Below, piece after piece: positions 48,031 through 60,330 of a stretch of 64,000 nt of DNA. The notes beneath the pieces are model-generated. The model was not told the DNA's origin, ran no database searches, and worked only from the letters and a program-made list of their open reading frames with translations. Made by a program: the position numbers and the translations under genes. Source of the DNA: an uncultured Pelagibacteraceae bacterium (GTDB lineage Bacteria; Pseudomonadota; Alphaproteobacteria; Pelagibacterales; Pelagibacteraceae); the NCBI GenBank assembly GCA_902572475.1, contig CACGGB010000002.1:23998-87997 (forward strand), given 5' to 3'. The first letter of the stretch is position 1, and each line of letters starts with the position of its first letter.

Positions 48031-49033
48031 AACTTTTAAGAGCAATGGATTTGTTTTATCTGAGCCTGATGTTCTTTTAGACTCAGATTATATTATAGAA
48101 AGATCTGGAGAAAAATTTAGAAGTTCAATTCTTACTTTTGATAAAGAAGATGGAAAAACGATGTGCCTAAGACCAGACTTAACAGTTGCATCATGTATAA
48201 GTTATTTACAAAATAAATCCGACTCAAAAATCTATTACTCTGGTCAAGCTTATAGAAAAACAAGTGGTAAAGGAGCAAACTTTATTAATGATCAATTAGG
48301 TATCGAAATTCTAGGTTCAAAAAACCTGATTAAAGATGATTTTAAAGTTATCAGTACAATTTTAAGTTCAGCAAAAAAAATTAAAATGAAAAAAATTAAA
48401 ATTAAAGTAGGCGATATAAGTTTATTTAAAAGCCTGATAAATTCTCTTGAGATGCCAGAAAGATGGAAGCTAAGATTAATAAGACACTTTTGGAGACCAA
48501 AATATTTTGAGGAACTTTTAAAGAGATTAGAAAAAAATACAGATATTGATGCAGTAACCTTTGACGCAGATAAAAAAAGATTTTATGAAATGAAAAAATT
48601 TGATCAAGATAAAGTGATTGCTGGAAGATCAATTTCAGAAATTTTAAAAAGATTTGATAAAAAGATTAAAGACCCAAGATCGTTTGTAGATGGAAAAATA
48701 ATTGTAAAAATTATCAAAACTTTCTTAAAAATTAATTGTAAACTTTCAAAGTTAGATGATGAACTATTAAATTTCGCAAAAAAAAACAAACTTAAAGAAA
48801 ATATATTTAAAAATTTTAAATCTATTCAAAACTTAAAAAAACTTAATCAAGATATAAATTACGTTGCAAACTTCGGTAGAGAAGTCGAGTATTATACTGG
48901 AATTGTTTTTGAAGTATTCTCAGGAAAGAAAGAAATTGCTAGGGGAGGTCGCTACGATGATTTACTTAAAAGCCTTGGAGCAAAAAAAAATATACCGGCT
49001 GTTGGAGCTGCAATTAACCTAAAAAATATATGA
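47996..49033 (+). CDS. hisZ: ATP phosphoribosyltransferase regulatory subunit
   Basis: ORF 345 aa; HisRS-like paralogue (LRPDLTVASCISYL, VEYYTGIVFEVF, ARGGRYDDLL) adjacent to short-form hisG. Confidence 0.88.
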   Translation: MKSKKLSEVIIKTFKSNGFVLSEPDVLLDSDYIIERSGEKFRSSILTFDKEDGKTMCLRPDLTVASCISYLQNKSDSKIYYSGQAYRKTSGKGANFINDQLGIEILGSKNLIKDDFKVISTILSSAKKIKMKKIKIKVGDISLFKSLINSLEMPERWKLRLIRHFWRPKYFEELLKRLEKNTDIDAVTFDADKKRFYEMKKFDQDKVIAGRSISEILKRFDKKIKDPRSFVDGKIIVKIIKTFLKINCKLSKLDDELLNFAKKNKLKENIFKNFKSIQNLKKLNQDINYVANFGREVEYYTGIVFEVFSGKKEIARGGRYDDLLKSLGAKKNIPAVGAAINLKNI

Positions 49034-49707
49034 AAGATATAATTACTATAGGTTTGCCAAGTAAAGGGCGATTGAAAGAAAAATCAATATCATTTTTTAA
49101 TGATAATGGGTTGAAAATTATACAAAGTGAAAAAGAAAGAAATTATTTTGGTACTATCGAAAATAAACTTTACGTTAAAATTATATTTCTACACGCTAAA
49201 GAAATTATTCAAAGATTAGGAGATGGAACTTTGGATATTGGAGTATCTGGTCTAGATCTCTTAAAAGAGTCAGAAAAAAATTTACAAAGTAAAATTAATA
49301 TCCAAAAAAAACTTGATTATGGAAACGCAAACCTAGTTATTGCTGTGCCGGATGATTGGATAGATGTACAGACAATTGCTGATCTTGAAGAGGTGTCATT
49401 TGACATTAGATCTAAAAGAAATTTTAGATTGAGAGTAGCGACTAAATATCCAAATTTGACTAATGATTTTTTAATATCTAAAGGAGTTACCCAATATAAA
49501 TTGATACCTAGTCTCGGTGCTACAGAAACATATCCTTTTATAGGATCTTCAGAAATAATTACTGATATTACATCTACAGGGAAAACTTTGGCTGATAACA
49601 ATCTAAGAGTTCTTAAAGATGGATTGATACTTAACTCTAGAGCATGTTTATTTATTGCAAAAAAAAAGGCTGCAAAACTGCAGCCTTTTTTAAAATCTTT
49701 TGTTTAG
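49030..49707 (+). CDS. hisG: ATP phosphoribosyltransferase, short form
   Basis: ORF 225 aa; IGLPSKGRLKEKSISFF, LGDGTLDIGVSGLDLL, SSEIITDITSTGKTLADNNL; lacks C-terminal regulatory domain. Confidence 0.93.
   Translation: MKDIITIGLPSKGRLKEKSISFFNDNGLKIIQSEKERNYFGTIENKLYVKIIFLHAKEIIQRLGDGTLDIGVSGLDLLKESEKNLQSKINIQKKLDYGNANLVIAVPDDWIDVQTIADLEEVSFDIRSKRNFRLRVATKYPNLTNDFLISKGVTQYKLIPSLGATETYPFIGSSEIITDITSTGKTLADNNLRVLKDGLILNSRACLFIAKKKAAKLQPFLKSFV
49663..49690. terminator. Bidirectional intrinsic terminator overlapping the hisG 3' end
   Basis: AAAAA-GGCTGCA-AAAC-TGCAGCC-TTTTT, 7-bp GC-rich stem with A/T tracts, between convergent hisG and groEL. Confidence 0.85.
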
Positions 49708-49713
49708 GTGAAA

Positions 49714-51381
<1,668 letters not shown>

Positions 51382-51390
51382 CTATAAAGT

Positions 51391-51687
51391 TTATTTTTTA
51401 CTTTTTGAAATTCCCATTATGTCTGACTCTTTCATAATGCTGTACTCTTTACCGTCAATTTTGACTTCAGTTCCAGACCATTTTCCGAAAAGAACTATAT
51501 CTCCAACTTTAACGTCCATTGCGGAAATTTTTCCATTTTCATTTTTAGCTCCAGGACCTACAGCAACAACTTCACCTTCCTGTGGTTTTTCCTTAGCAGT
51601 GTCTGGTATGATAATCCCGCCAGCAGTTTTTTCCTCACTGTCTAGCACTTTAATAAGCACACGATCGTGCAGAGGTCTAAATTTCAT
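51391..51687 (-). CDS. groES: Co-chaperonin GroES
   Basis: ORF 98 aa; [44 protein letters not shown]. Confidence 0.97.
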   Translation of the reverse strand: MKFRPLHDRVLIKVLDSEEKTAGGIIIPDTAKEKPQEGEVVAVGPGAKNENGKISAMDVKVGDIVLFGKWSGTEVKIDGKEYSIMKESDIMGISKSKK

Positions 51688-51721
51688 ATATATTTTCTCC
51701 TATAAATTTTTATGTAGTGTT

Positions 51722-51753
51722 GATATGGTATGTTTTAACTATATTTCAAGGGG
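51722..51753 (-). promoter_or_regulatory. Candidate RpoH-type heat-shock promoter for groESL
   Basis: Minus strand CCCCTTGAAATATAGTTAAAACATACCATATCA: CTTGAAA -35-like and CCATAT -10-like elements. Confidence 0.45.
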
Positions 51754-51819
51754 CAAAATCATTAAAAAAAAACCACTATATACAATATTTGTAAGCATTA
51801 AAAGGAGAGAAATAGTACG

Positions 51820-52626
51820 TTGAAAGAACTAGACCATTTGGCAGCCATATTCGAAAAATATGATACTTTTGTTATAGACCTATGGGGAGTAATGCATAAT
51901 GGAGTTGCTCTTAATCCAAGCGCTATAGAAGCAGTAGACCAATTGAAAAAACACGCAAAAAAAATAGTATTTCTATCTAATGCACCTAGGCCTAGTTCGA
52001 ACGTAATTAATTTTCTGTTAAAAATGAAAATGGATAAAAGATACCTTGAAAATGTAATAACCTCAGGTGAGGCAGCAATGCATGCCATAAACCAAAAAAA
52101 ATTTGGAAAGACGTTTTTTCATCTAGGACCAACCAGAGATACTCCAATATTTGAAAAAGTAAAAGATAATAAAACTGATCTTCAGAGTTGTGATTTTATT
52201 TTATGCACAGGATTATTTGACGAATATGAAAATGACTTGAACTATTATAGAAAAATTTTATTAAAGCATGTTTCAAAAAAATTGATTTGCACTAATCCTG
52301 ATTTAATAGTTCATAGAGGCAGCATTGAAGAACTATGCGCAGGCTCAGTAGCAAAAGTTTTTGAGGATCTCGGAGGTAAAGTGATTTATTTTGGTAAACC
52401 ACATAAGGAAATTTACAATATGTGTTTTGAGTCAAACGAAAAAGTTTTGGCCATCGGTGATAATTTAAGAACAGATATAAAAGGAGCCAATAATTTAAAT
52501 ATAGATTCTATTTTTATAACTGAAGGCGTTCACCGTAAAGAGCTCAACAGTTCCTCTGAGCTCAATAAACTTTTAGGAAAATATAATGTAACAGCAAATT
52601 TTTTTCAAAAAGAATTAAAATGGTAA
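51820..52626 (+). CDS. HAD superfamily class IIA hydrolase
   Basis: ORF 268 aa, TTG start with [47 protein letters not shown]. Confidence 0.87.
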   Translation: MKELDHLAAIFEKYDTFVIDLWGVMHNGVALNPSAIEAVDQLKKHAKKIVFLSNAPRPSSNVINFLLKMKMDKRYLENVITSGEAAMHAINQKKFGKTFFHLGPTRDTPIFEKVKDNKTDLQSCDFILCTGLFDEYENDLNYYRKILLKHVSKKLICTNPDLIVHRGSIEELCAGSVAKVFEDLGGKVIYFGKPHKEIYNMCFESNEKVLAIGDNLRTDIKGANNLNIDSIFITEGVHRKELNSSSELNKLLGKYNVTANFFQKELKW

Positions 52627-52627
52627 A

Positions 52628-53536
52628 ATGAAAATTTATAATAGTCCAAGTCTTGATCAAAAACACTGTAACGGTGTTATAGCAATAGGTAATTTTGATG
52701 GATTACATTTAGGCCATCAAAAAGTAATAAATGAGGCAAAACGAAAAGCTGAAAAAAATAAAATACCTTTTGGAGCTATGACTTTTGAGCCAGTGCCTGT
52801 GATGTTTTTTAATAAAAAAATTAAAAACCACAGAATAAACTCTTTACAACAGAAAAAACAGCAGCTTAAAAAATTCAAGCTAGATTTTTTAATAATAATA
52901 AAATTTAATAAAAAGTTTTCATCTCAATCTGCAGAAGAGTTTATTAAAAAAATTATTTTCAAAAAAACAAAATGTAAATTCTTATATGTAAGTAAAAACT
53001 TTAAATTTGGTTTTAAACGACAAGGAAATATTAAAACTTTAAAAAAATTCGAAAAAAAATATGATTTTAAAAACATTGTAACTAAACCTTTCAAAAAAAA
53101 TAATAAAGTAATTTCATCATCATTTATAAGAAAAAAAATAAGATTGGGAAAAATAGTTGAGGTAAATAAATTGTTAGATCGTAATTGGACTGTTGTTGGG
53201 AAAGTAATTAAGGGACAGGGAAGAGGACATAAAATTGGTTTTCCAACATGTAACTTGAAATTAAATGATTACGTCGTCCCTAAACTTGGAGTTTATGCTG
53301 TAAAAGTTAAAACTAATAATCTTATTAAAAATGGTATTGCTAACGTAGGCTATAGACCAACTTTTAATGGGCAAAATTTATTATTAGAAACAAATGTCTT
53401 TGGAATTAACAAAAATTTATATAATAAAGAGATTAATATAAGTTTTAAAAAATTTATAAGACCAGAAAAAAAATTTAGAAATTTGAAATATTTAAAAAAA
53501 CAAATACAACTAGATATAAAACAGGCAAAAAAATAA
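52628..53536 (+). CDS. ribF: Bifunctional riboflavin kinase/FAD synthetase
   Basis: ORF 302 aa; AIGNFDGLHLGHQKVI, GKVIKGQGRGHKIGFPTCNL, GIANVGYRPTF. Confidence 0.93.
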   Translation: MKIYNSPSLDQKHCNGVIAIGNFDGLHLGHQKVINEAKRKAEKNKIPFGAMTFEPVPVMFFNKKIKNHRINSLQQKKQQLKKFKLDFLIIIKFNKKFSSQSAEEFIKKIIFKKTKCKFLYVSKNFKFGFKRQGNIKTLKKFEKKYDFKNIVTKPFKKNNKVISSSFIRKKIRLGKIVEVNKLLDRNWTVVGKVIKGQGRGHKIGFPTCNLKLNDYVVPKLGVYAVKVKTNNLIKNGIANVGYRPTFNGQNLLLETNVFGINKNLYNKEINISFKKFIRPEKKFRNLKYLKKQIQLDIKQAKK

Positions 53537-56268
53537 TGTCAAAAGATACCTTGCAGCTACCCAAAACAGCTTTTTCAATGAAAGCTAGTTTGCCACTTAA
53601 AGAACCTGAAATTTTAAAGAAATGGGAAAAAAATAAAATTTTTGATAAGCTTAGAAAATTATCTAGCGGAAAAGAAAAGTTTATACTTCATGATGGCCCG
53701 CCCTATGCGAACGGTCATATACATATGGGCACCGCGTTAAATAAAATTTTAAAAGATATGATAACCCGTTTTCATCAAATGAACGGCAAAGATTCTGTTT
53801 ATGTACCAGGTTGGGACTGTCACGGGCTCCCCATAGAATGGAAAATTGAAGAACAATATAAAAAAAAGAAAAAGAACAAAGACGAAGTGCCTATTAAAGA
53901 TTTCAGACAAGAATGCAGAGAATTTGCAAAAAGCTGGATCGATGTTCACATTAAAGAGTTTAAGAGACTAGGAGTAGTAGGAGATTTTGAAAATTATTAC
54001 TCTACAATGAGTTATGAAGCTGAAGCCCAAATAGTGAGAGAGTTAGGTAAATTTCTTTTAGATGGAAGTTTATATCAAGGATTTAAGCCAGTTCTATGGT
54101 CAACTGTAGAAAAAACTGCTTTAGCTGATGCTGAAGTAGAATATTTAGATCATACTTCTAATACAATTTATGTTGCATTTAAGGTTAAGAAAACTAATAA
54201 AGACTTTCTTAAGGATTCAAGCATCATAATTTGGACTACCACACCTTGGACTATACCTGCCAATAAGGCATTAGCTTTTAATAATAATATCGAATACTCA
54301 GTTTTGGAAATTGAAAACCTTGAACATTTTAAAGAAAAAAAAATTGTAGTCGCAAAAAATTTAATTGAGTCGATTACTAAAGAATGTGAAATAAAAAACT
54401 TTAAAGAATTAAAGTCTTTCAAGGGTTCAGAATTTAAAGGAACCTTGTGTAGCCATCCATTTGTAAAAATGGGTTTTGATTATGACGTTCCAATGCTGGA
54501 TGCACAATTTGTTAACTTAGAGCAAGGAACAGGAATTGTTCATTGCGCTCCCAGTCACGGTCCTGATGACTTTAATTTATGTTTAAAAAATAATATCCCA
54601 TCACTTTACACAGTTGATAACGCGGGTGTTTATACTAAAGAGGTCCCATATTTTACAAATACACATGTATTTAAGGCAGACCCAATTGTTATAGAAAAAC
54701 TTAAAGAGCAAAATAAATTACTTAAAAATGACAAACTTAATCATAGCTATCCTCATTCTTGGAGATCAAAGGCTCCTTTAATTTATAGAGCTACACCTCA
54801 GTGGTTTATTTCCATGCAAAAAAATAATTTAAGAGATAAAGCCGTCAAAGCTATAAGTGAAACTGTCTTTTACCCAAATAAAGGTAAGGAAAGGCTTATG
54901 TCAATGATTGAGGGAAGACCAGACTGGTGTGTTTCAAGACAAAGAGTGTGGGGCGTACCATTACCTATATTCATAAATAAAAAAACAAAAGAACCGTTAA
55001 GAGATCAAAAAATTATAGATAGAGTTGCCTCAATTTACGAAAAGCAAGGCTCAGATTGTTGGTTCACAGACGATGCCAAAACTTTTCTAGGTAATGATTA
55101 TGATGCAAAAAATTATGAAAAACTAAATGATATTGTTGAAGTTTGGTTTGATAGCGGTTCGACACACAGTTTTGTTTTAGAGAAAAGAAAAGATTTAAAA
55201 TGGCCTGCAGACATGTATTTAGAGGGATCTGATCAGCATAGGGGATGGTTTCACTCTTCCTTATTAGAATCATGTGGAACTAGAGGAAAAGCGCCATTTA
55301 AAAGTATTCTTTCACATGGTTTCGTAGTGGACGGTAAAGGTATGAAAATGTCTAAATCGATGGGTAATGTAATCTCTCCTGATGATATATTGAAGAATTA
55401 TGGTGCAGACATACTTAGGGTTTGGGCTTCAGCGTCTGATTATGCTGAAGATATAAGAATAGATAAAAATATTTTAATCCAACATGCCGAATCTTATAGA
55501 AAAATTAGAAATACCTTTAGATTTATGCTGGGTAACTTAAAAGATAATTTTGAAAAACAAAACTTTGAAAAAGTTAAGCTTAACGAATTCGATGAATTAG
55601 AACAATTTATCTTACATAAATTATTTTCAATAAATAAATCTTTTAATGAAAATTTAAAAAATTACAATTTTCATAAGCTATATAAAGAACTCTTAAATTT
55701 TTGCACACTTGACCTTTCTTCTTTTTATTTTGATATCAGAAAAGATGTTCTTTACTGCGATAGCTTGAACTCAAAAAAAAGAAAAAATTGTGTAATTGTT
55801 TTAAATATAATTTTAGAAAGTTTATTAAAATGGTTTGCTCCAATTTTAGTTTTTACCACTGAGGAAATCTTTAGCTTAATAAATAAAAATAATGATGATG
55901 AAAGTATACATGAAAATTATTTTGTAAAAATTCCAGCAAGTTGGGAAAATGATAAGCTAAACGAAAAATGGTTGAAATTATTTAAAATTAAACAAGATGC
56001 AAATATTGCTATAGAGGAGAAGAGAGCTAGCAAAGAAATTGGATCGAGCTTAGAGGCTGAAATTAAACTAGTATTAAAGAAAGATCAATTTGAACTCCTC
56101 AACAAATTAGACTTATCGGATTACTTTATTGTTTCAAAAGCTGAAAAGGAATTATCAAATAATGATGAAATCAAGATTGAAGTGAAAAAGGCCAAAGGGA
56201 TGAAATGTGAAAGATGTTGGAAAATTTTAGAAAAAAAATGCCAAAGAGAAAGTTGTCCAATAATTTAG
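53536..56268 (+). CDS. ileS: Isoleucyl-tRNA synthetase
   Basis: ORF 910 aa; DGPPYANGHIHMGTALNKILKD, GWDCHGLPIEWK, KMSKSMGNVI. Confidence 0.97.
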   Translation: MSKDTLQLPKTAFSMKASLPLKEPEILKKWEKNKIFDKLRKLSSGKEKFILHDGPPYANGHIHMGTALNKILKDMITRFHQMNGKDSVYVPGWDCHGLPIEWKIEEQYKKKKKNKDEVPIKDFRQECREFAKSWIDVHIKEFKRLGVVGDFENYYSTMSYEAEAQIVRELGKFLLDGSLYQGFKPVLWSTVEKTALADAEVEYLDHTSNTIYVAFKVKKTNKDFLKDSSIIIWTTTPWTIPANKALAFNNNIEYSVLEIENLEHFKEKKIVVAKNLIESITKECEIKNFKELKSFKGSEFKGTLCSHPFVKMGFDYDVPMLDAQFVNLEQGTGIVHCAPSHGPDDFNLCLKNNIPSLYTVDNAGVYTKEVPYFTNTHVFKADPIVIEKLKEQNKLLKNDKLNHSYPHSWRSKAPLIYRATPQWFISMQKNNLRDKAVKAISETVFYPNKGKERLMSMIEGRPDWCVSRQRVWGVPLPIFINKKTKEPLRDQKIIDRVASIYEKQGSDCWFTDDAKTFLGNDYDAKNYEKLNDIVEVWFDSGSTHSFVLEKRKDLKWPADMYLEGSDQHRGWFHSSLLESCGTRGKAPFKSILSHGFVVDGKGMKMSKSMGNVISPDDILKNYGADILRVWASASDYAEDIRIDKNILIQHAESYRKIRNTFRFMLGNLKDNFEKQNFEKVKLNEFDELEQFILHKLFSINKSFNENLKNYNFHKLYKELLNFCTLDLSSFYFDIRKDVLYCDSLNSKKRKNCVIVLNIILESLLKWFAPILVFTTEEIFSLINKNNDDESIHENYFVKIPASWENDKLNEKWLKLFKIKQDANIAIEEKRASKEIGSSLEAEIKLVLKKDQFELLNKLDLSDYFIVSKAEKELSNNDEIKIEVKKAKGMKCERCWKILEKKCQRESCPII

Positions 56269-56280
56269 AAAGTCAATATT

Positions 56281-56775
56281 TTGATCGATCTTAGAGAAAT
56301 AAAAAATAAAATTGTTACAAAAAATAATCTCTATTGTTTGGGTGTTATTTCAATAATATTTTTTTTAGATAGATATACAAAATTATTCATAATAAATAAT
56401 TTCACTGAAAATACATATTATTTAAATAATTATATAAATTTAGATTTAGTTTGGAATACAGGTATAGGTTTTGGACTATTTAGTTCAAACTCAGATATTA
56501 TTTATAATTTAACATCATTACTAATCATTATGGTTATCATATGTCTAATTTATTTTTTAATATATTCTGAAAAATATGAGAAGATAATTTACTCAATTAT
56601 AGTAGGAGGTGCGTTGGGGAACTTTTACGATAGAATGTTTTTTAAAGCTGTGCCAGATTTTATAGATTTACACTACAAAAATTTTCATTGGTTTACATTC
56701 AATTTAGCTGATATATTTATAACTTTAGGAATAATAGCTTTTTTATTTAAAGAAATTTTTAAGGCAAATCAATAA
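56281..56775 (+). CDS. lspA: Lipoprotein signal peptidase
   Basis: ORF 164 aa, TTG start; WNTGIGFGLF, VGGALGNFYDRMFFKAVPDFIDLH, FNLADIFITLG. Confidence 0.92.
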   Translation: MIDLREIKNKIVTKNNLYCLGVISIIFFLDRYTKLFIINNFTENTYYLNNYINLDLVWNTGIGFGLFSSNSDIIYNLTSLLIIMVIICLIYFLIYSEKYEKIIYSIIVGGALGNFYDRMFFKAVPDFIDLHYKNFHWFTFNLADIFITLGIIAFLFKEIFKANQ

Positions 56776-57075
56776 ATGAGATATTTTTTAATTTTTATAT
56801 TTTTGATTTTAATATCGTGTTCATCATTTAAAGAGGCTGGAAAAGTTTTACGAAATGAAAAAACAAATACTACAGATGAATTTCTTGTGAAAAAAAGAGA
56901 ACCTCTAGTTCTTCCACCTGATTTTAAAGAAATTCCTGAACCAGGGTCGATCAAAAAAGAAAACAATTCTGAACAACAAAAATTGAAAATAATTCTCAAA
57001 GCACCTAATAATGAAAATTCCAACAGCAGCTCTTCTAATGTAGAAAAGTCAATTATAGATAAAATTAGAAAGTGA
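56776..57075 (+). CDS. DUF3035-like lipoprotein (BamF-like)
   Basis: ORF 99 aa; lipobox-like LILISCSS; PDEF-like region TTDEFLVKKREPLVLPPDFKEIPEP; follows lspA. Confidence 0.7.
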   Translation: MRYFLIFIFLILISCSSFKEAGKVLRNEKTNTTDEFLVKKREPLVLPPDFKEIPEPGSIKKENNSEQQKLKIILKAPNNENSNSSSSNVEKSIIDKIRK

Positions 57076-58288
57076 AAAAAAATCTAATAGAAAAAAAAAA
57101 TTATATTCAAAAAAAATATTTGAATTCGATGTCTTTAAAAAAGTTTTCAAATAAATTTGAAAAAGAGTTGAAAAAAATTAATTCAAATATCAAAAACCCA
57201 TCACATTTTTTTCACCTTCTTAATAGAGACTATAATTTTAATTTTGATATTAAAGATTTAAAGAAATTTAAAAAGTTTAATACTATAGCTATTATTGGAA
57301 TGGGAGGATCTATTTTAGGTGCAAAGGCAATTTATTACTTTCTGAGAAAAAAAATAAAAAAAAAAGTTTACTTTTTTGATGATGTAAATTCTCAAAATAT
57401 ATTTTCATTTAAAAAGAGAGAAAACACTCAAAAAGTTTTATTCTTGGTTATTTCAAAATCTGGAAATACTATTGAAACTATTTCAAATTTATTATCATTA
57501 AAAATAATTAAAAGAGGATCCAAAAATATAATTATAATTTCTGAAAAAATGACAATTTTTTAAATTTGCTATCAAAAGAATTAGATATATTTTACATTGA
57601 ACATAAAAAGTTTATCGGCGGAAGATTTTCAGTTTTATCTGAGGTTGGAATAGTACCTGCTTATTTCATGGGTATTGATATATTAAAAATTAGAAAAAAT
57701 TTATCAAAATTTTTAAAGGGTCAAGATAAAAATTATTTAAAAGATAGTTCAATAAAATTAGCCTATTTAATAAAGAAAAAGAGTTTCAAGAACCTTGTAT
57801 TTTTGAATTACACTCCTGAAGTAGAAAAATTTTTATATTGGTGTCAACAATTAATAGCTGAAAGTTTAGGAAAAAAAGGAAAAGGTCTTTTTCCAGTCGT
57901 ATCTAGTGTACCTAAAGATCATCACAGTTTGTTGCAGCTATATCTGGATGGTCCAAAAGATAAGTTGTTTTATATATTCCATCGTAATGAAAAATCAAAA
58001 AACAAAATTTTAGTAAAAAATTTGAGTAAAAAAATTATGTTTTTAAATAATAAAAGTTTAGATATTATTAAAAAGGCTCAAAAAAACTCATTAATAAAAA
58101 CTTTGATTAAAAAAGGTATCCCTTTTAGAGAATTTTCAATTAGGGAATTAAACGAAGAAACTTTGGGACAGTTATTTTCTTATTTCATCATCGAAACAAT
58201 ATTTATTGCACGACTTAGCAATATAAATCCTTTCAATCAGCCAGCTGTGGAACAGGTAAAAAATTACACAAAAAAACTACTCAGTTAA
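57072..58288 (+). pseudogene. pgi: Glucose-6-phosphate isomerase, split by a frameshift (57072-57563 and 57566-58288)
   Basis: First ORF carries IAIIGMGGSILGAKAI and VISKSGNTIETI; second carries the downstream PGI region (QLIAESLGKKGKGLFPVVSSVPKDHHSLLQLYLDGPKD). One extra A in the A6 run at 57544-57549 would restore a continuous frame (..SEKNDNFLNLLSKELD..). Confidence 0.85.
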
Positions 58289-58841
58289 ATTTACCAAATA
58301 TAATTTTAGATCTACCGTATTTTTTGATTATAAGAACGTCCAATAAAAATTGTAAATTTTCTTTTGATTTTTTTTCTCTATGAATGATAACAATGTGATT
58401 TTTACTGAAGTATCTTTTATTTTTTATTATTTCAAGATTTGCTAAGTAACTATTATCTGCATATGGAGGATCAATGAAAAAAATATTAAACTTGCTTTTT
58501 TTAAATTCTTTTAGACTGTAATTAATATCTCCTTCAATAATTCGTGCTTTATTCTCAATACTTAAATTTTTTAAATTTTTTTTTATAACGTTTACTACTT
58601 TTTTATCTTTCTCCATAAATGTTACTTTATTTGCAAATCTTGAGATACACTCTAAACCAAATGAACCAAAGCCAGAATATAAATCAAGAACTTTTGACTC
58701 CTTGATATTAATATTTATTTGATTCGAATGTATTAAAATATTAAAAATATTTTCTTTAACAGAGTCTTTAATTGGTCGTGTTGAACTAGTTTTAAAAAAT
58801 TCAAATTTCTTTCCTTTAAGCTTTCCACTAATTATTCGCAT
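58281..58841 (-). CDS. rsmD: 16S rRNA (guanine966-N2)-methyltransferase RsmD
   Basis: ORF 186 aa; MRIISGKLKGKKF, RPIKDSVKENIFNIL, VLDLYSGFGSFGLE, FFIDPPY. Confidence 0.92.
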   Translation of the reverse strand: MRIISGKLKGKKFEFFKTSSTRPIKDSVKENIFNILIHSNQININIKESKVLDLYSGFGSFGLECISRFANKVTFMEKDKKVVNVIKKNLKNLSIENKARIIEGDINYSLKEFKKSKFNIFFIDPPYADNSYLANLEIIKNKRYFSKNHIVIIHREKKSKENLQFLLDVLIIKKYGRSKIIFGKFN

Positions 58842-60105
58842 TTTTTTTTATTTCTCTCCAGCCGATATCTTTTCTAAAAAAACCGTTTTTCCAATTAAGT
58901 TTTCTGATCAAATGAATTATTTTTTTTCTTACAATAAAAAAATTTTTTCCTATAGAAGTAAAATTTAAAACTCTCCCACCATTTGAAACAAGTTGACCTT
59001 CCGAATATTTTGTACCTGCATGATAAAGATAATCACTTTTACTCAAATTAATTTTATCAATATTTTCAATTTTTTTATTTTTGGTATATGAACCTGGATA
59101 TCCTTTAGAGCAAAGAACAATTGTCATACTTTTTTCTTTACGCCATTTAATAACAGTATTTTTAAGTTTATCATTAACTGTATTTAAAAATATTTCCACT
59201 ATGTCTGTTTTAAGTCTTGGTAATATTACCTGACATTCTGGGTCTCCCATTCTTACATTAAACTCTATTAAGAAGGGGTCACCATTTTTGATCATCAAAC
59301 CAACATATAAAAAACCTTTATAATGTTTATCTTTACTTTTCAAAGCTCTTAAGGTTGGTTTCACTATTCTATTGATAATTTTTTTTTCAACATCTTTATT
59401 TATAATTTTTGCTGGAGAGTAAGCGCCCATACCACCAGTGTTCGGTCCAGTATCGTTTTCTCCAACTCGTTTATGGTCTTGAGCAGTTCCAAAAAATTTA
59501 AAATTATTTTTATCAACTACTAAAAAATAACTAGCTTCCTCACCATTTAAAAATTCTTCAAGGACTAATTTTTTTGATGATTTAAATTTGCCCTTAAAAA
59601 TTTGATCAGAAACATTTAAAACTTGATTTTTTGTTTTACAAATAGTTACACCCTTGCCAGCAGCCAAACCATCTGCCTTAACAACTAGAGGTAAATTACT
59701 TTTTTTAAGAAAATCATTAACTTGTGATTTATTTTTACAAATTTTGAATTTAGCAGTTGGAATTTGATAAGATTTACATATTTTTTTCATAAAAGCTTTT
59801 GACCCCTCTAATTTTGATGCAAACTTATTTGGTCCAAAAACTTTAATTTTGTTTTTATTTAGAAAATCAACTATTCCTTTTACTAAAGGCTCTTCTGGAC
59901 CTACTACAACCAGCTCAATTTTATAAAACTTTATTATTTTTAAAATTTTTTCGAAGTTTGAAATTTCTATATCAATATTTTGAGCAATTTTTACAGTTCC
60001 AGCATTACCAGGAATGCAAAAAATTTTGCTTGAAATCTTTGACTCATATATTTTTTGACAAAGGGCATGTTCTCTTCCACCACTTCCTATTAATGCAATA
60101 TTCAT
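58828..60105 (-). CDS. purD: Phosphoribosylamine-glycine ligase
   Basis: MNIALIGSGGREHALCQKI start at 60105 within ORF 58828-60171; VVKADGLAAGKGVTI, NTGGMGAYSPA, EFNVRMGDPECQ. Confidence 0.95.
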   Translation of the reverse strand: MNIALIGSGGREHALCQKIYESKISSKIFCIPGNAGTVKIAQNIDIEISNFEKILKIIKFYKIELVVVGPEEPLVKGIVDFLNKNKIKVFGPNKFASKLEGSKAFMKKICKSYQIPTAKFKICKNKSQVNDFLKKSNLPLVVKADGLAAGKGVTICKTKNQVLNVSDQIFKGKFKSSKKLVLEEFLNGEEASYFLVVDKNNFKFFGTAQDHKRVGENDTGPNTGGMGAYSPAKIINKDVEKKIINRIVKPTLRALKSKDKHYKGFLYVGLMIKNGDPFLIEFNVRMGDPECQVILPRLKTDIVEIFLNTVNDKLKNTVIKWRKEKSMTIVLCSKGYPGSYTKNKKIENIDKINLSKSDYLYHAGTKYSEGQLVSNGGRVLNFTSIGKNFFIVRKKIIHLIRKLNWKNGFFRKDIGWREIKKNANN

Positions 60106-60133
60106 TATTGAATTTATATTGTATAAATTATAG

Positions 60134-60328
60134 ATGAGTAAAAAAAAAGCTAAACTTATTTTTAAACACAATTCTTTCGAAATTAAAGAAGAGGGCGACT
60201 ACGTAACTTGTGCTATTTCGGGCAAAGAAATAATGCTTAAAGATTTAAATTACTGGAATGTAGATTTGCAAGAAGCATATTTTTCACCAAAGGAAGTCGA
60301 TCAAAGATTAAAAAGTCTAAAGAAGTAG
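60134..60328 (+). CDS. DUF2093-like small protein
   Basis: ORF 64 aa; GDYVTCAISGKEIMLKDLNYWNVDLQEAYFSPKEV. Confidence 0.8.
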   Translation: MSKKKAKLIFKHNSFEIKEEGDYVTCAISGKEIMLKDLNYWNVDLQEAYFSPKEVDQRLKSLKK

Positions 60329-60330
60329 TT

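Noticed and set aside
57544-57563. Programmed -1 ribosomal frameshift in pgi
   Set aside because: No good X XXY YYZ heptamer in the zero frame (GAA AAA ATG ACA) and no clear stimulatory stem; indel is simpler, though slippage is not excluded
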